DNA from: Anaerolineae bacterium
Lineage (GTDB): Bacteria > Chloroflexota > Anaerolineae > Promineifilales > Promineifilaceae
DNA: 64,000 nt
Direction: 5' to 3'
Assembly (NCBI GenBank): GCA_023954475.1
Contig: JAMLHW010000002.1
Span: 434,001 to 498,000, forward strand
Position numbers and translations under genes: made by a program. Below, piece by piece: positions 35,459 through 43,838 of this stretch (position 1 is the first letter of the stretch; the number at the start of each line of letters is the position of its first letter). The notes beneath the pieces are model-generated. The model saw only the letters and a program-made list of their open reading frames with translations, was not told the DNA's origin and made no database searches.

Positions 35459-37416
35459 CCTGCACCGTCGGAATCGTCCGCATCACGCGCCTTAACGAGA
35501 TAAGGCACATCGATAATAACAATGCCATCCTGAGAACGCAGCCGTTGACGCAACAAAGCAGCAGTCTGATTGTGCAAAGTTTGCCCCCATAGCGTTTCCG
35601 GTACGAACTCCGGAATTACCACAGTCGTCAACATACCGGGAAATTCTTCCTCGGATATTCGCTGAATATAATCAACCAGCGGTGTCAATATGTCGCGGTA
35701 TTCGTAATCGATCAGTACAAGTTTGACTGATGCGGTACTTCCTGGAAACATAGACCATCGCTCTTCTATCCGCTGCCGCATCGCCTCACTTGTGATAATA
35801 CTTACTGCCCGTACATCTTGCGACAAGCGCTTGGCGTAGCGCAATGAACGCAACGTACCCCGATGAATATCAGCTACGGGAATGACGACCACATCTGCAA
35901 TGTCTCGCAGATCGCCGTCGGTATAGCCTTCCGTAGTCAACGATTGCGCAACGCTGCGGTAATGTTTCTTGATCGCGCGGAACATGATGACAATTAACGG
36001 AATGGCGATAACCACCAACCAAGCGCCCTCAAGGAATTTCGTAGCAATCAGAATCCACAGGACGATAAAAGTAACAACAGCGCCAACCAGATTCAGCAAT
36101 CGCTTACCGGTGACAAACCGTTCATAATGAATGGTTGTGACGGATGTTTTCTGCGTTTCGCCTGGCGCCAGCTTGCCCACCTTGCCCATTAACAAAAACA
36201 TACCTGTTTGCGACAAGCTGAAGCTGAGCATAACGCCCAGCGCATACAACGGCAACATGGCAATTTCATCCGCACGAAACACGAGTACGATGATCGACGC
36301 AAAAACAGCTAGGAGAACAATGCCAAAGTCGTAAACCAAACGGTCGCCCCGATTTTGCATCCAACGCGGCAGAAATCCGTCCTTAGCTAAAAACGAACTT
36401 AGACGCGGAAAATCTTGATAACCTGTATTGGCAGCCAAAATCAAGATCATCATCGTAAAAAACTGTACCCATCCATACACAAGCCGATTACCTGGAATTC
36501 CTGACATGACGGTGCGCGTCATTTGCGACAGGACACTTTCCGACTCTGTCGGTATCAATCCCAAATGGGTCGCAACATAGGAAATTCCAATAAACAACGA
36601 CATCGCAATAATACCCATTGCGACCATCGTTTTCGCAGCATTCTTTGATTCCGGCGGTTTGAATGCCTGAACACCATTGCTGATCGCCTCAATACCGGTT
36701 AGTGCAGTACAGCCGGCAGCAAACGCACGCAGCACCAACCATAGAAACGCAAATTGGGCAACGGGACTGGCTTCAGACAAGGTCTCTCTGATAATAGGTG
36801 GTGGTGCCGAAACGCCCATAAAACCTGTTAACCGCACAATACCGATCACAACCACGAGCAGCACGCCAGTAACAAACGCATAGGTCGGTAATGCGAATAT
36901 CGTGCCGCTTTCGCGTACACCGCGCAGATTGACCCATGTCAGAATAAGAATAGCCAACAATGCCAACCAGACACTGTAAGGAAACAATGCCGGTAATGCT
37001 GACGTCACAGCACGGATTCCGGCCGAGACAGATACCGACACGGTCAAAACGTAATCAATCAGCAGGGCAGAGGCGGCGAACAAAGAAGGCATCGTTCCCA
37101 GATTGTCTTTGGCTACCGTGTAAGCACCGCCGCCGTCCGGGTAATGCAAAATGGTCTGTATGTAACTTGTGATCACCAGAAGGATGAGTACAGCTACTGC
37201 CAATGCAATCGGAAAGGTCAGTCTGTTCTCCACAGATGTGCCGAGAACTAATAGCACAGCCATGATTGCTTCAGTGGCGTAAGCGTTGCTGCTGATGGGG
37301 TCAGAGGCGAAAATTGCCAAGGCCCGGACCTTGTCGAGTCTTTCGTGAATTTCGGCTCGCGTTGGAAAAGGCTCGCCTATAAATCGTCTCTTCAATCGTT
37401 TGTAACTAACAGCCAT
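35455..37416 (-). CDS. APC-superfamily permease, KimA-like
   Basis: 653 residues. The first 480 hold about 12 membrane helices with the APC start ASDPISSNAYATEAIM and the helix-3 segment YPDGGGAYTVAKDNLG. This layout, plus the cytoplasmic 170-residue C-terminal domain with a nucleotide-binding-like pattern (VVVIPVADIHRGTLRSLRYAKRLS), resembles B. subtilis KimA, a potassium/proton symporter regulated by c-di-AMP. The assignment to potassium is by resemblance only. GGGAG precedes the ATG. It contains no TCGGCCGA copy over its 2 kb, unlike most neighbours. Confidence 0.8.
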   Translation of the reverse strand: MAVSYKRLKRRFIGEPFPTRAEIHERLDKVRALAIFASDPISSNAYATEAIMAVLLVLGTSVENRLTFPIALAVAVLILLVITSYIQTILHYPDGGGAYTVAKDNLGTMPSLFAASALLIDYVLTVSVSVSAGIRAVTSALPALFPYSVWLALLAILILTWVNLRGVRESGTIFALPTYAFVTGVLLVVVIGIVRLTGFMGVSAPPPIIRETLSEASPVAQFAFLWLVLRAFAAGCTALTGIEAISNGVQAFKPPESKNAAKTMVAMGIIAMSLFIGISYVATHLGLIPTESESVLSQMTRTVMSGIPGNRLVYGWVQFFTMMILILAANTGYQDFPRLSSFLAKDGFLPRWMQNRGDRLVYDFGIVLLAVFASIIVLVFRADEIAMLPLYALGVMLSFSLSQTGMFLLMGKVGKLAPGETQKTSVTTIHYERFVTGKRLLNLVGAVVTFIVLWILIATKFLEGAWLVVIAIPLIVIMFRAIKKHYRSVAQSLTTEGYTDGDLRDIADVVVIPVADIHRGTLRSLRYAKRLSQDVRAVSIITSEAMRQRIEERWSMFPGSTASVKLVLIDYEYRDILTPLVDYIQRISEEEFPGMLTTVVIPEFVPETLWGQTLHNQTAALLRQRLRSQDGIVIIDVPYLVKARDADDSDGAG

Positions 37417-37853
37417 AATAAACTCCCTATCCAGATCAAAAGATCAAAGCACGCACAGAGAACGCGGCTTCAAAATAAAAGCTTGGCTGTCGTTCGGCCG
37501 AATTTGAATAGGTGGGGGAACAGGCAGTCGAGTGCTGCAGACGCGTTCAATTGAGTAGGTGCAATTTAATTCTCGATTCTATAGCAAAACGTGTAGATGT
37601 CACATTTTTGCCGGATTCAGCCAATCTCTCAGCGATTTATGTATCGACCGGTACGATTTGAAACATTCACAAGACAACTACGCCATCCGCCATGTCAAGC
37701 TTGCAACTGCCGCAATTATGGAATTCTAGTATAATCTTGTCGTCTTATCGCTCATGTTGAGGCTGGTGATTTCAACTGCGCAAGACAAAGTCCGCTAGCC
37801 GGCTAAACCGCCAAGCAAAACAGAATCGCCAATAGTGCAATACAGGATGCCGC
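37417..37853. other. Divergent spacer between two permease genes
   Basis: 437 bases without a gene. It holds ribosome-binding sites for both permeases, one TCGGCCGA (37494-37501) and AT-rich stretches that could carry divergent promoters. I looked for a c-di-AMP riboswitch, known for kimA elsewhere, and did not find a convincing one. Confidence 0.5.
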
Positions 37854-40358
37854 ATGTTTAAGAGCTATATCGACCCGGACGAAAGGAAAGAAGCTAACCG
37901 CAAACTGCCCGGCCTGATGGTCGAAGGATTGTTGTTGGGAGGTACTGGCCTGGGCGTCTTGGCATTGATCTTTGAAATCGCTGCCGACGCTTTCAGTGTG
38001 GCCGCTTACCAGACACTGCTGGCTATACATGGCGCAGATGGTTATCATCAAATCGCCATAGTTGCGTTTATTGTTTTGTCGGTTCTCCTGTTTCTCGGCA
38101 TCGTACCGGCCTACAAAGCAGGCGCGTACTTGCGCCCCAACGCGGGCGGCAGCGGCCCACTCGTCGAAGCTATCGGTCCCCCGAAACTTCGCTGGCTTTC
38201 CTGGATTGGCACCAGTTTGTTCTTCATCGATGCAGTCCTGACTATTATCATCAGCTCGATTTCGGCGTCTGATGTCACAATGTTGATCTTGCCTGAATTA
38301 GCAGCCTATCGCATTCTGCTCGCAGAAGCGTTTGCCTTTTTCATTATGGCGGTCTTGGTTGCATTGGGACCAAAACGGGCTGTACCACTATTCCTCATCG
38401 GCGGCGGCGCTTTCACCATTTTTACGCTCGGCGCTTTATTGATCGTGGGTGTTGGGGCTGCGCTCAATCCGGAATGGATGTTCCTGACCAACGGCATTGT
38501 CACACGCCTTGAACTGACAGGAGTTGCTGAACACGTCGTCCGTGCACAGCAAGACTTCATGGTATTGGCACCCGTTGTCATCTTCCAACTGTTTTTCAGT
38601 TCGATGGCCAGCGCCATGTTGGGCTTTTCCGGATACGAAGTCATACCTGCGAGTGGTAAACATGCCGCTCGGCCGAAATGGAAAGTCATCAACACCGCAC
38701 TCACATTGGCAGCCATTTTTCTAATTGGCACCGGCGTCGTGCAATTGTACGCAGCTAGTCAATGGGATATTCCCGCTACAGAAGGCTATAGTACGCTGCT
38801 CATTGAGTACGAAATTGTTGCTGTGCAAACCTTCGGCAACGGCGTTGACGCAGACAACATAGTGGTTACGCAAACAGATCGTGACACAGCGGCCGAAATG
38901 TATGCGCAAATCCCTTCCGAAATCGCCAATGAAGTGTTGCTGGGTGAAGATGCTACCATTGCTGACGAACTGGCCGTTCTCTCGGAAGAAGAATATATCG
39001 AAACGGTTGCATATGATCTGGCAGTCGTGCGGGCATTGCGTGAAGCTACAGCCAATACATTAGGCTCAGCTTTTCTCATCGTTGCCGGTACGTTGTTAGC
39101 CATCATTTTGCTGTTGGCACAGGGAGGTGGCTATGTCGGCGGCGCAGCGGTCGCAGCCAATGCGGCCCGACTGGGGCGTTTACCCAGCTTTTTCTCTGAT
39201 GACCGGATTGGTATTGCAGTCATTTGGGCTGCTTCGGCCGTTTTGATTCCGATCATCCGCGAGGTTGTGGTGGTAGAAGCGTACTATGCATTCGGTTTTG
39301 TCAGCGCATTCGTCATTACGAGTACGACAGTTTACTTTGTGCGCGCCGATGCGCTGCGCGAGCGGGGCATTGAACCGGGTTCGGCCGAAGCCAAATCTCT
39401 CAGATTCGCCGGTCTGCGCGGCATGATGGCCAGTTATTTCATGTTGATTGTACTGATAACACAGAAGACAGATGCACTGCCGGCAATTATCGTCGGAGGC
39501 ACCTTACTCACTTTATTCCAGTTGTATTATGCGACCAGCTTCTTCCGCAAAGTCGAAGTCACACCGGCTGTTCGACCGCCGGGAACCGTCAAAGTAGCCT
39601 ACGACACGGGTGCCCAACGCGCACACGATGAAGCACGTCAGCGCGGCATTGCCGATGCCGTTAAGGATCTGATTCACGAAGGGGCTTTTGCAAAATTCAA
39701 TGTCGGGCCGGATCGCATTACGACACTCGTTTGCTATCTTTACAACCTAAGCCCCACTCTTTTTGAGCCGCATGAAGATGATCATGAACGGATCGCCGAA
39801 CCCAGCGAAGAGTTGCAATCCACGTATTTGGATGCGTATGGAAAGCGTAAACAAATACTCCGGCGTGTTGAAGATTACTCGCACTTCGGCATCTTCATGT
39901 TCATCAATAACTACCACATAAACTGGATAGATGAAGATCTTGGCCGTGGTGCAGAAACCGTGCAGCAGGCGATGCTGAACATCTTGTTCCCCATGACTGA
40001 TTCGGATGAGATTTGGCAGGAATTTCAGGCGTTCGAACCACAGTACCAGCCGGAGCCTATTTGGCAATTCAGCCGGCAGCGTTATGTCTGGGCGAAAGAC
40101 CAATGGCCGAATCTGAGCGACCGCATTACGACCATCTGGACGTTGCAAGATTTTGGCATGTTGCCCCGCGATATCGATGTCAGAACGGTGATTACTGTGG
40201 CTGACGGCAGGCAGCGGATGTCAGTGAAAATCTCGTCCAACCCTGATGTGTATGCTAAAGCCTTGAAAGAGGCAATGAATGAGGAAGATGTTGTGGTTGA
40301 TGCAGAGGAAACCGCTAGACCGGATGATGATGAAGAGACGACTGATTCGGCCGAATAG
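37854..40358 (+). CDS. Large APC-like permease with soluble insert and C-terminal domain
   Basis: 834 residues. About 12 membrane helices lie in 20-590. A hydrophilic, acidic insert of about 110 residues (290-405) separates helices 7 and 8, probably outside the membrane. The C-terminal 230 residues are soluble and end in an acidic tail. Local pieces (GGSGPLVEAIGPP, FGFVSAFVITS) fit the APC fold, but no substrate motif is recognised. The gene is divergent from the KimA-like permease, which may point to a shared stimulus such as osmotic or potassium stress; that is inference. Confidence 0.75.
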   Translation: MFKSYIDPDERKEANRKLPGLMVEGLLLGGTGLGVLALIFEIAADAFSVAAYQTLLAIHGADGYHQIAIVAFIVLSVLLFLGIVPAYKAGAYLRPNAGGSGPLVEAIGPPKLRWLSWIGTSLFFIDAVLTIIISSISASDVTMLILPELAAYRILLAEAFAFFIMAVLVALGPKRAVPLFLIGGGAFTIFTLGALLIVGVGAALNPEWMFLTNGIVTRLELTGVAEHVVRAQQDFMVLAPVVIFQLFFSSMASAMLGFSGYEVIPASGKHAARPKWKVINTALTLAAIFLIGTGVVQLYAASQWDIPATEGYSTLLIEYEIVAVQTFGNGVDADNIVVTQTDRDTAAEMYAQIPSEIANEVLLGEDATIADELAVLSEEEYIETVAYDLAVVRALREATANTLGSAFLIVAGTLLAIILLLAQGGGYVGGAAVAANAARLGRLPSFFSDDRIGIAVIWAASAVLIPIIREVVVVEAYYAFGFVSAFVITSTTVYFVRADALRERGIEPGSAEAKSLRFAGLRGMMASYFMLIVLITQKTDALPAIIVGGTLLTLFQLYYATSFFRKVEVTPAVRPPGTVKVAYDTGAQRAHDEARQRGIADAVKDLIHEGAFAKFNVGPDRITTLVCYLYNLSPTLFEPHEDDHERIAEPSEELQSTYLDAYGKRKQILRRVEDYSHFGIFMFINNYHINWIDEDLGRGAETVQQAMLNILFPMTDSDEIWQEFQAFEPQYQPEPIWQFSRQRYVWAKDQWPNLSDRITTIWTLQDFGMLPRDIDVRTVITVADGRQRMSVKISSNPDVYAKALKEAMNEEDVVVDAEETARPDDDEETTDSAE

Positions 40359-40400
40359 CGTACCCTCAAGCATCTACCTACCCGTCAAGCTTGTCATAAA

Positions 40401-40438
40401 AGCCATCCGGTTGTACAGAGAAACCGGATGGCTTTTTT
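40401..40438. terminator. Bidirectional terminator, 12-bp perfect stem
   Basis: AGCCATCCGGTT (40401-40412) pairs with AACCGGATGGCT (40422-40433), followed by a T-run to 40438 and preceded by an A-run. It serves the permease gene and the convergent protease gene. Confidence 0.93.
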
Positions 40439-40442
40439 CTGG

Positions 40443-42074
40443 TCAGCGGCTCAACGCCACATTGATGGTCATGCTATCCGGATCATCCGTACTAAACTCG
40501 AGATAACCCGTTTCGTCCAGATAACCGTCTGCTAATACGACCGCTTCATAACGTACATCACGCGCCAATAATTCAGGTAAAAAGTAACCCCCGCGTGCAT
40601 CTGTTTCGGCAAAGGTGTAGATGGTGTCCAAATCCGGCGCATCGAGCCATGTACCGACATCAACACCTGGCTGAAGCACAATGACCAGTGCACCGGCGAT
40701 AGCTTTGCCGGTTTCAGCATCAGTTATCGTACCACTCATCTGAATAGTATCGGCCGAAACAACACCACCGACTTGAGTCTCTGCCTGTGCCACGACACGC
40801 AGTTCTTCACCCGCACCCAGCAATAGAACGTACTCACCGTCCGGCAACGACTTGCCACCATTTTCCAGCCAGAACGGGTAACAAGACCCGCTAGCATCAC
40901 CATCCCACTCAAACGTACCTTCAGCCACCGACTCGCCATCGATCAGCCAGGCATATCCCAAGGTTTCACCTTCAGTCAAACCAGCGTAGCTGAAGACAGC
41001 AGTCACCCGCGTCGTTCCCGACGGGAAAGTCGAGACCACGTTGACGGCACAGCCCTGATTATCGGCCGATTCGGACCAGCCTTCAAACTGAAACTGCTGT
41101 TGACCACTTGTCGTCGTCACACCGCCCAACGTCGGATACGGGCTGCCGTAGCCGCTGCCAGCCTCAACAGCGCGGATCAGCGCTTTGGCGAGGTTGACCG
41201 GGCGCAGCGCATTGATAAAACCACCAATGGGAATGCAGTTATCACGATCATCCAGAGATCCGTCGCCATTGGTATCTTGTACAACACGACAATCGGTAAT
41301 CTGACCATTTGCGCCGGATGATGCCCTCGTGGGCACACCGACGATGGAACCGGCATCACTGACAGCCAGACCACCGGAGTTGCCGCCGGCGATTGTCGCA
41401 TCTGTCTTGATCCAGGCGCGATTGCCAATCGGATCCTGGCTGGAAAAGCCGGCGATTGTGCCGCGTGTGAATGTAATGGTATCGCCACCAATGCCGGGGA
41501 AACCGAAGATATAGACATTATCGCCTAGATGCAGGTCGTCCGAATTGCCCATCGCCACGTAGGGCAATGCGAGATCAGTCGGCCGAATCGCGGATCCGTC
41601 CAGATTTTGATCGATCTGCAAAACTGCCAGATCGAGATAACCATCGACGGCTACAACTGAAGCGAAAAACGTCGGTACCGGCGGTTCATCCTCATTGGTC
41701 AGCAGCGCAATACCGAGGGCGTCCGGTTCATCTTCCGGCACACCGACCGTCTTGGGACTGGCAACGTGAGCGTTCGTCAGAATCAATCCGGTCGGTGAAA
41801 TCAATGTACCTGATCCTGCGCCAATGATGAAGTAACCGTCTTCAGTATCTTGCAGCATGACGATTTGCACTGTGCGCTTGGCCAGTTGCTGCCGCTGATC
41901 ACTGGTCAAGGTCGTTCCGGCCGATTGCGCCCAGGCGGTCGTCAGGGATAGTGCCCCATCGGCCGAAATGGCACTATCAGCATAAACCGGCACACTGGCT
42001 GTCCGCGATCCGACAAACCACAGCGCAATGAGTAACAGTAAACCAAAGGTAACGAGATATTTTATGCGTTGCAT
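40443..42074 (-). CDS. Secreted trypsin-like serine protease with carboxypeptidase-regulatory-like domain
   Basis: 543 residues. Signal peptide 1-33; chymotrypsin-fold domain about 60-310 with His in TNAHV, Asp in YLDLAVL and Ser in GGNSGG, so the triad is complete. There is no PDZ domain. A loop with DTNGDGSLDDRDN (about 265-280) looks like a calcium-binding dockerin-type turn. A middle beta domain (325-440) and a C-terminal carboxypeptidase-regulatory-like domain (about 450-540: SGTITDAETGKAIAGALV, DARGGYFLPELL) follow. It is coded three bases after the PrsW-like gene and is surely co-transcribed. Confidence 0.9.
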   Translation of the reverse strand: MQRIKYLVTFGLLLLIALWFVGSRTASVPVYADSAISADGALSLTTAWAQSAGTTLTSDQRQQLAKRTVQIVMLQDTEDGYFIIGAGSGTLISPTGLILTNAHVASPKTVGVPEDEPDALGIALLTNEDEPPVPTFFASVVAVDGYLDLAVLQIDQNLDGSAIRPTDLALPYVAMGNSDDLHLGDNVYIFGFPGIGGDTITFTRGTIAGFSSQDPIGNRAWIKTDATIAGGNSGGLAVSDAGSIVGVPTRASSGANGQITDCRVVQDTNGDGSLDDRDNCIPIGGFINALRPVNLAKALIRAVEAGSGYGSPYPTLGGVTTTSGQQQFQFEGWSESADNQGCAVNVVSTFPSGTTRVTAVFSYAGLTEGETLGYAWLIDGESVAEGTFEWDGDASGSCYPFWLENGGKSLPDGEYVLLLGAGEELRVVAQAETQVGGVVSADTIQMSGTITDAETGKAIAGALVIVLQPGVDVGTWLDAPDLDTIYTFAETDARGGYFLPELLARDVRYEAVVLADGYLDETGYLEFSTDDPDSMTINVALSR

Positions 42075-42077
42075 TAA

Positions 42078-43520
42078 TTACGCTCCCGGATCGGCCACGC
42101 GCAGCGTCGCGGCCATGCGTTCAAAAGTGCTCAGCGAGTCAGCAAACGACTCACTACTGTCCTCAAACGAAGCCACAAGCAATTGCCCATTTACAACCAT
42201 ATAGTAATCGACACCTTCAATGACGCTCGGTTTGGCATTCAGTGGCGCAGTGACATAAGCATAATGAACGCGATACACCGGTACGCCATCCATCTCAACC
42301 ATGCCCTGTTCCAACACACGAAAACTGTTCATGCCGCGAGCGCGATTCAAAACATCTACTGCTGCTGCACCGGATGGACTATCGGCAGCAGGCAAAGCCC
42401 GCACACTGACTCGTTGCTGAGGCCGACGAATATTATTGGCAGCCAATAGAACGTTATCGGCGCCGGGCAGTGCCAACCATGACGCGGGCACATCCAGCGT
42501 GATGCCGGACTGCGTTATCGGCCGAGTTCGGTCAAGCGCATTCGCGCCGAGCAACCAACCAGCGCCGAGAGCCAGCATCGTCACCAAAACAACAAGCAGC
42601 GTCGAACTGCGCGTTTGCCCCACTGTGCGTTCCTCGTCCTCCTCTACACCGTCGGCGGCCATGGCAAGGCGGACATCCCGTCGGATGAGCCAACTGAGAA
42701 CAAGTGCAGTACCAATGGCCAATGTCGCAGCCAAGGCCAGGCTCAACCACTGGTTGGCCGGAGTTGATGACGATGTCCCCCCGGTCAACTGTCCGCGCAA
42801 AACGAGGAACAAGCCGTTGAGTGCCGCAGCCACCACAAGTCCGCCGGTCATCCACCACAGCGGCCGCTTTTCGTGCTTTTCGCGCCCCAGAAAATAGCCG
42901 ACGATTCCGGCAAAACTGGCCAGAGCCAGTGTCGTCAGCACGATTTGGATTGCGGCTAGTGTCAGTGATGTAGCCCCATCGCCGGTGATAAAGCGCACGT
43001 TGAGTACGGTAGCGTAGCCCAGACCGACGGCTGTAGCATAGATGATACCGTCTGTCGGACCATCGAATTCGGCCGAATTAAACACCGAAAAACGGACGCT
43101 TGCATACACCAGAAATTGCTGGGCAAAGCCAATTACAAGAATTGCCGCCGCCACATAAGACCATGGCTGATTGGCATACATCCAGGCATTAACCTGAAAA
43201 ACCGAGTGCACTAACGGGATACCGACAGCCGCAGCCACCAAAGCACCGAGGACAAAAACCCCAAGGACCATACCACGTGGTTCCGGCTCAGCCGCATCGC
43301 GCCTGTAAAAAAACCAGAGCCACAACAGCGCCGGAATCAGCGCCATAACAATACCCGCTGCCGCCAGAGCCGTTGGACCAAATTGCGGTGTCAGAAATTG
43401 CTCCAATACATAGATCAGCACAACAAAGCCAATCAACAAGGCGATTGTCACAATGTCAGCCAGCCAGAGTGCGTTTGTATGGGCATCAAATCGGTTGGAA
43501 ACAGATGCTGTTGCATCCAT
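42078..43520 (-). CDS. PrsW-like membrane protein lacking the catalytic glutamates
   Basis: 480 residues: about 9 membrane helices up to 330, then an external 150-residue domain. FFYRRDAAEPEPRGMV and FDGPTDGIIYATAVGLGYA are PrsW signatures. Where active PrsW proteases carry the EE pair the sequence reads AQQ (Gln 134-135), and the EN pair is replaced by LN (173-174). The hydrolase is therefore predicted inactive. The start at 43520 has AGGAGG seven bases upstream; the longer frame begins with a TTG two codons earlier. It is paired with an active exported protease gene, which suggests a regulatory pseudo-enzyme. Confidence 0.82.
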   Translation of the reverse strand: MDATASVSNRFDAHTNALWLADIVTIALLIGFVVLIYVLEQFLTPQFGPTALAAAGIVMALIPALLWLWFFYRRDAAEPEPRGMVLGVFVLGALVAAAVGIPLVHSVFQVNAWMYANQPWSYVAAAILVIGFAQQFLVYASVRFSVFNSAEFDGPTDGIIYATAVGLGYATVLNVRFITGDGATSLTLAAIQIVLTTLALASFAGIVGYFLGREKHEKRPLWWMTGGLVVAAALNGLFLVLRGQLTGGTSSSTPANQWLSLALAATLAIGTALVLSWLIRRDVRLAMAADGVEEDEERTVGQTRSSTLLVVLVTMLALGAGWLLGANALDRTRPITQSGITLDVPASWLALPGADNVLLAANNIRRPQQRVSVRALPAADSPSGAAAVDVLNRARGMNSFRVLEQGMVEMDGVPVYRVHYAYVTAPLNAKPSVIEGVDYYMVVNGQLLVASFEDSSESFADSLSTFERMAATLRVADPGA

Positions 43521-43526
43521 AGGCAA

Positions 43527-43771
43527 ACCTCCTTTTGTTTGGACTTATTGTTACATTGCAGCAGATACAAGTCAACTGTAAACTTTATATTTGAAAAGCG
43601 TGCTTCGGCCGATTCACGCAACTTTCTCACCAGTTAGGCGTATAGCTTGTGAATGCCACGCATTTTTGGCATCATGTAAGCAGTGCATGACCAATTTCTA
43701 GAGGCAACCGGCATGCTCCGCACCTATCGGACAAACCTATTGACTGCGCTTGACAAACCAGGCAATAAAAC
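43527..43771. other. Divergent spacer before the ubiquitin-like cluster
   Basis: No gene is seen. It contains one TCGGCCGA (43605-43612) and, near its right end, two possible -35 boxes (TTGACT at 43740, TTGACA at 43750), each followed only by weak -10 candidates. Confidence 0.45.
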
Positions 43772-43826
43772 GGGATTGAAGGAACAATCCCCTATTTGAT
43801 GGGGCTTGGGATGTCAAGCCCCCATC
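43772..43826 (+). promoter_or_regulatory. Two leader hairpins before the GTPase gene
   Basis: GGGATTG (43772-43778) pairs with CAATCCC (43785-43791). GATGGGGCTTG (43798-43808) pairs with CAAGCCCCCATC (43815-43826) with one bulged C. The second ends at the ribosome-binding site GAGGA (43827-43831), so it could gate translation. Confidence 0.6.
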
Positions 43827-43838
43827 GAGGAACCAAGA

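Noticed and set aside
37417-37560. c-di-AMP (ydaO) riboswitch before the KimA-like gene
   Set aside because: A short CCGAACGACAGCC resembles part of the ydaO core on the minus strand, but the other conserved segments and pairing are missing.
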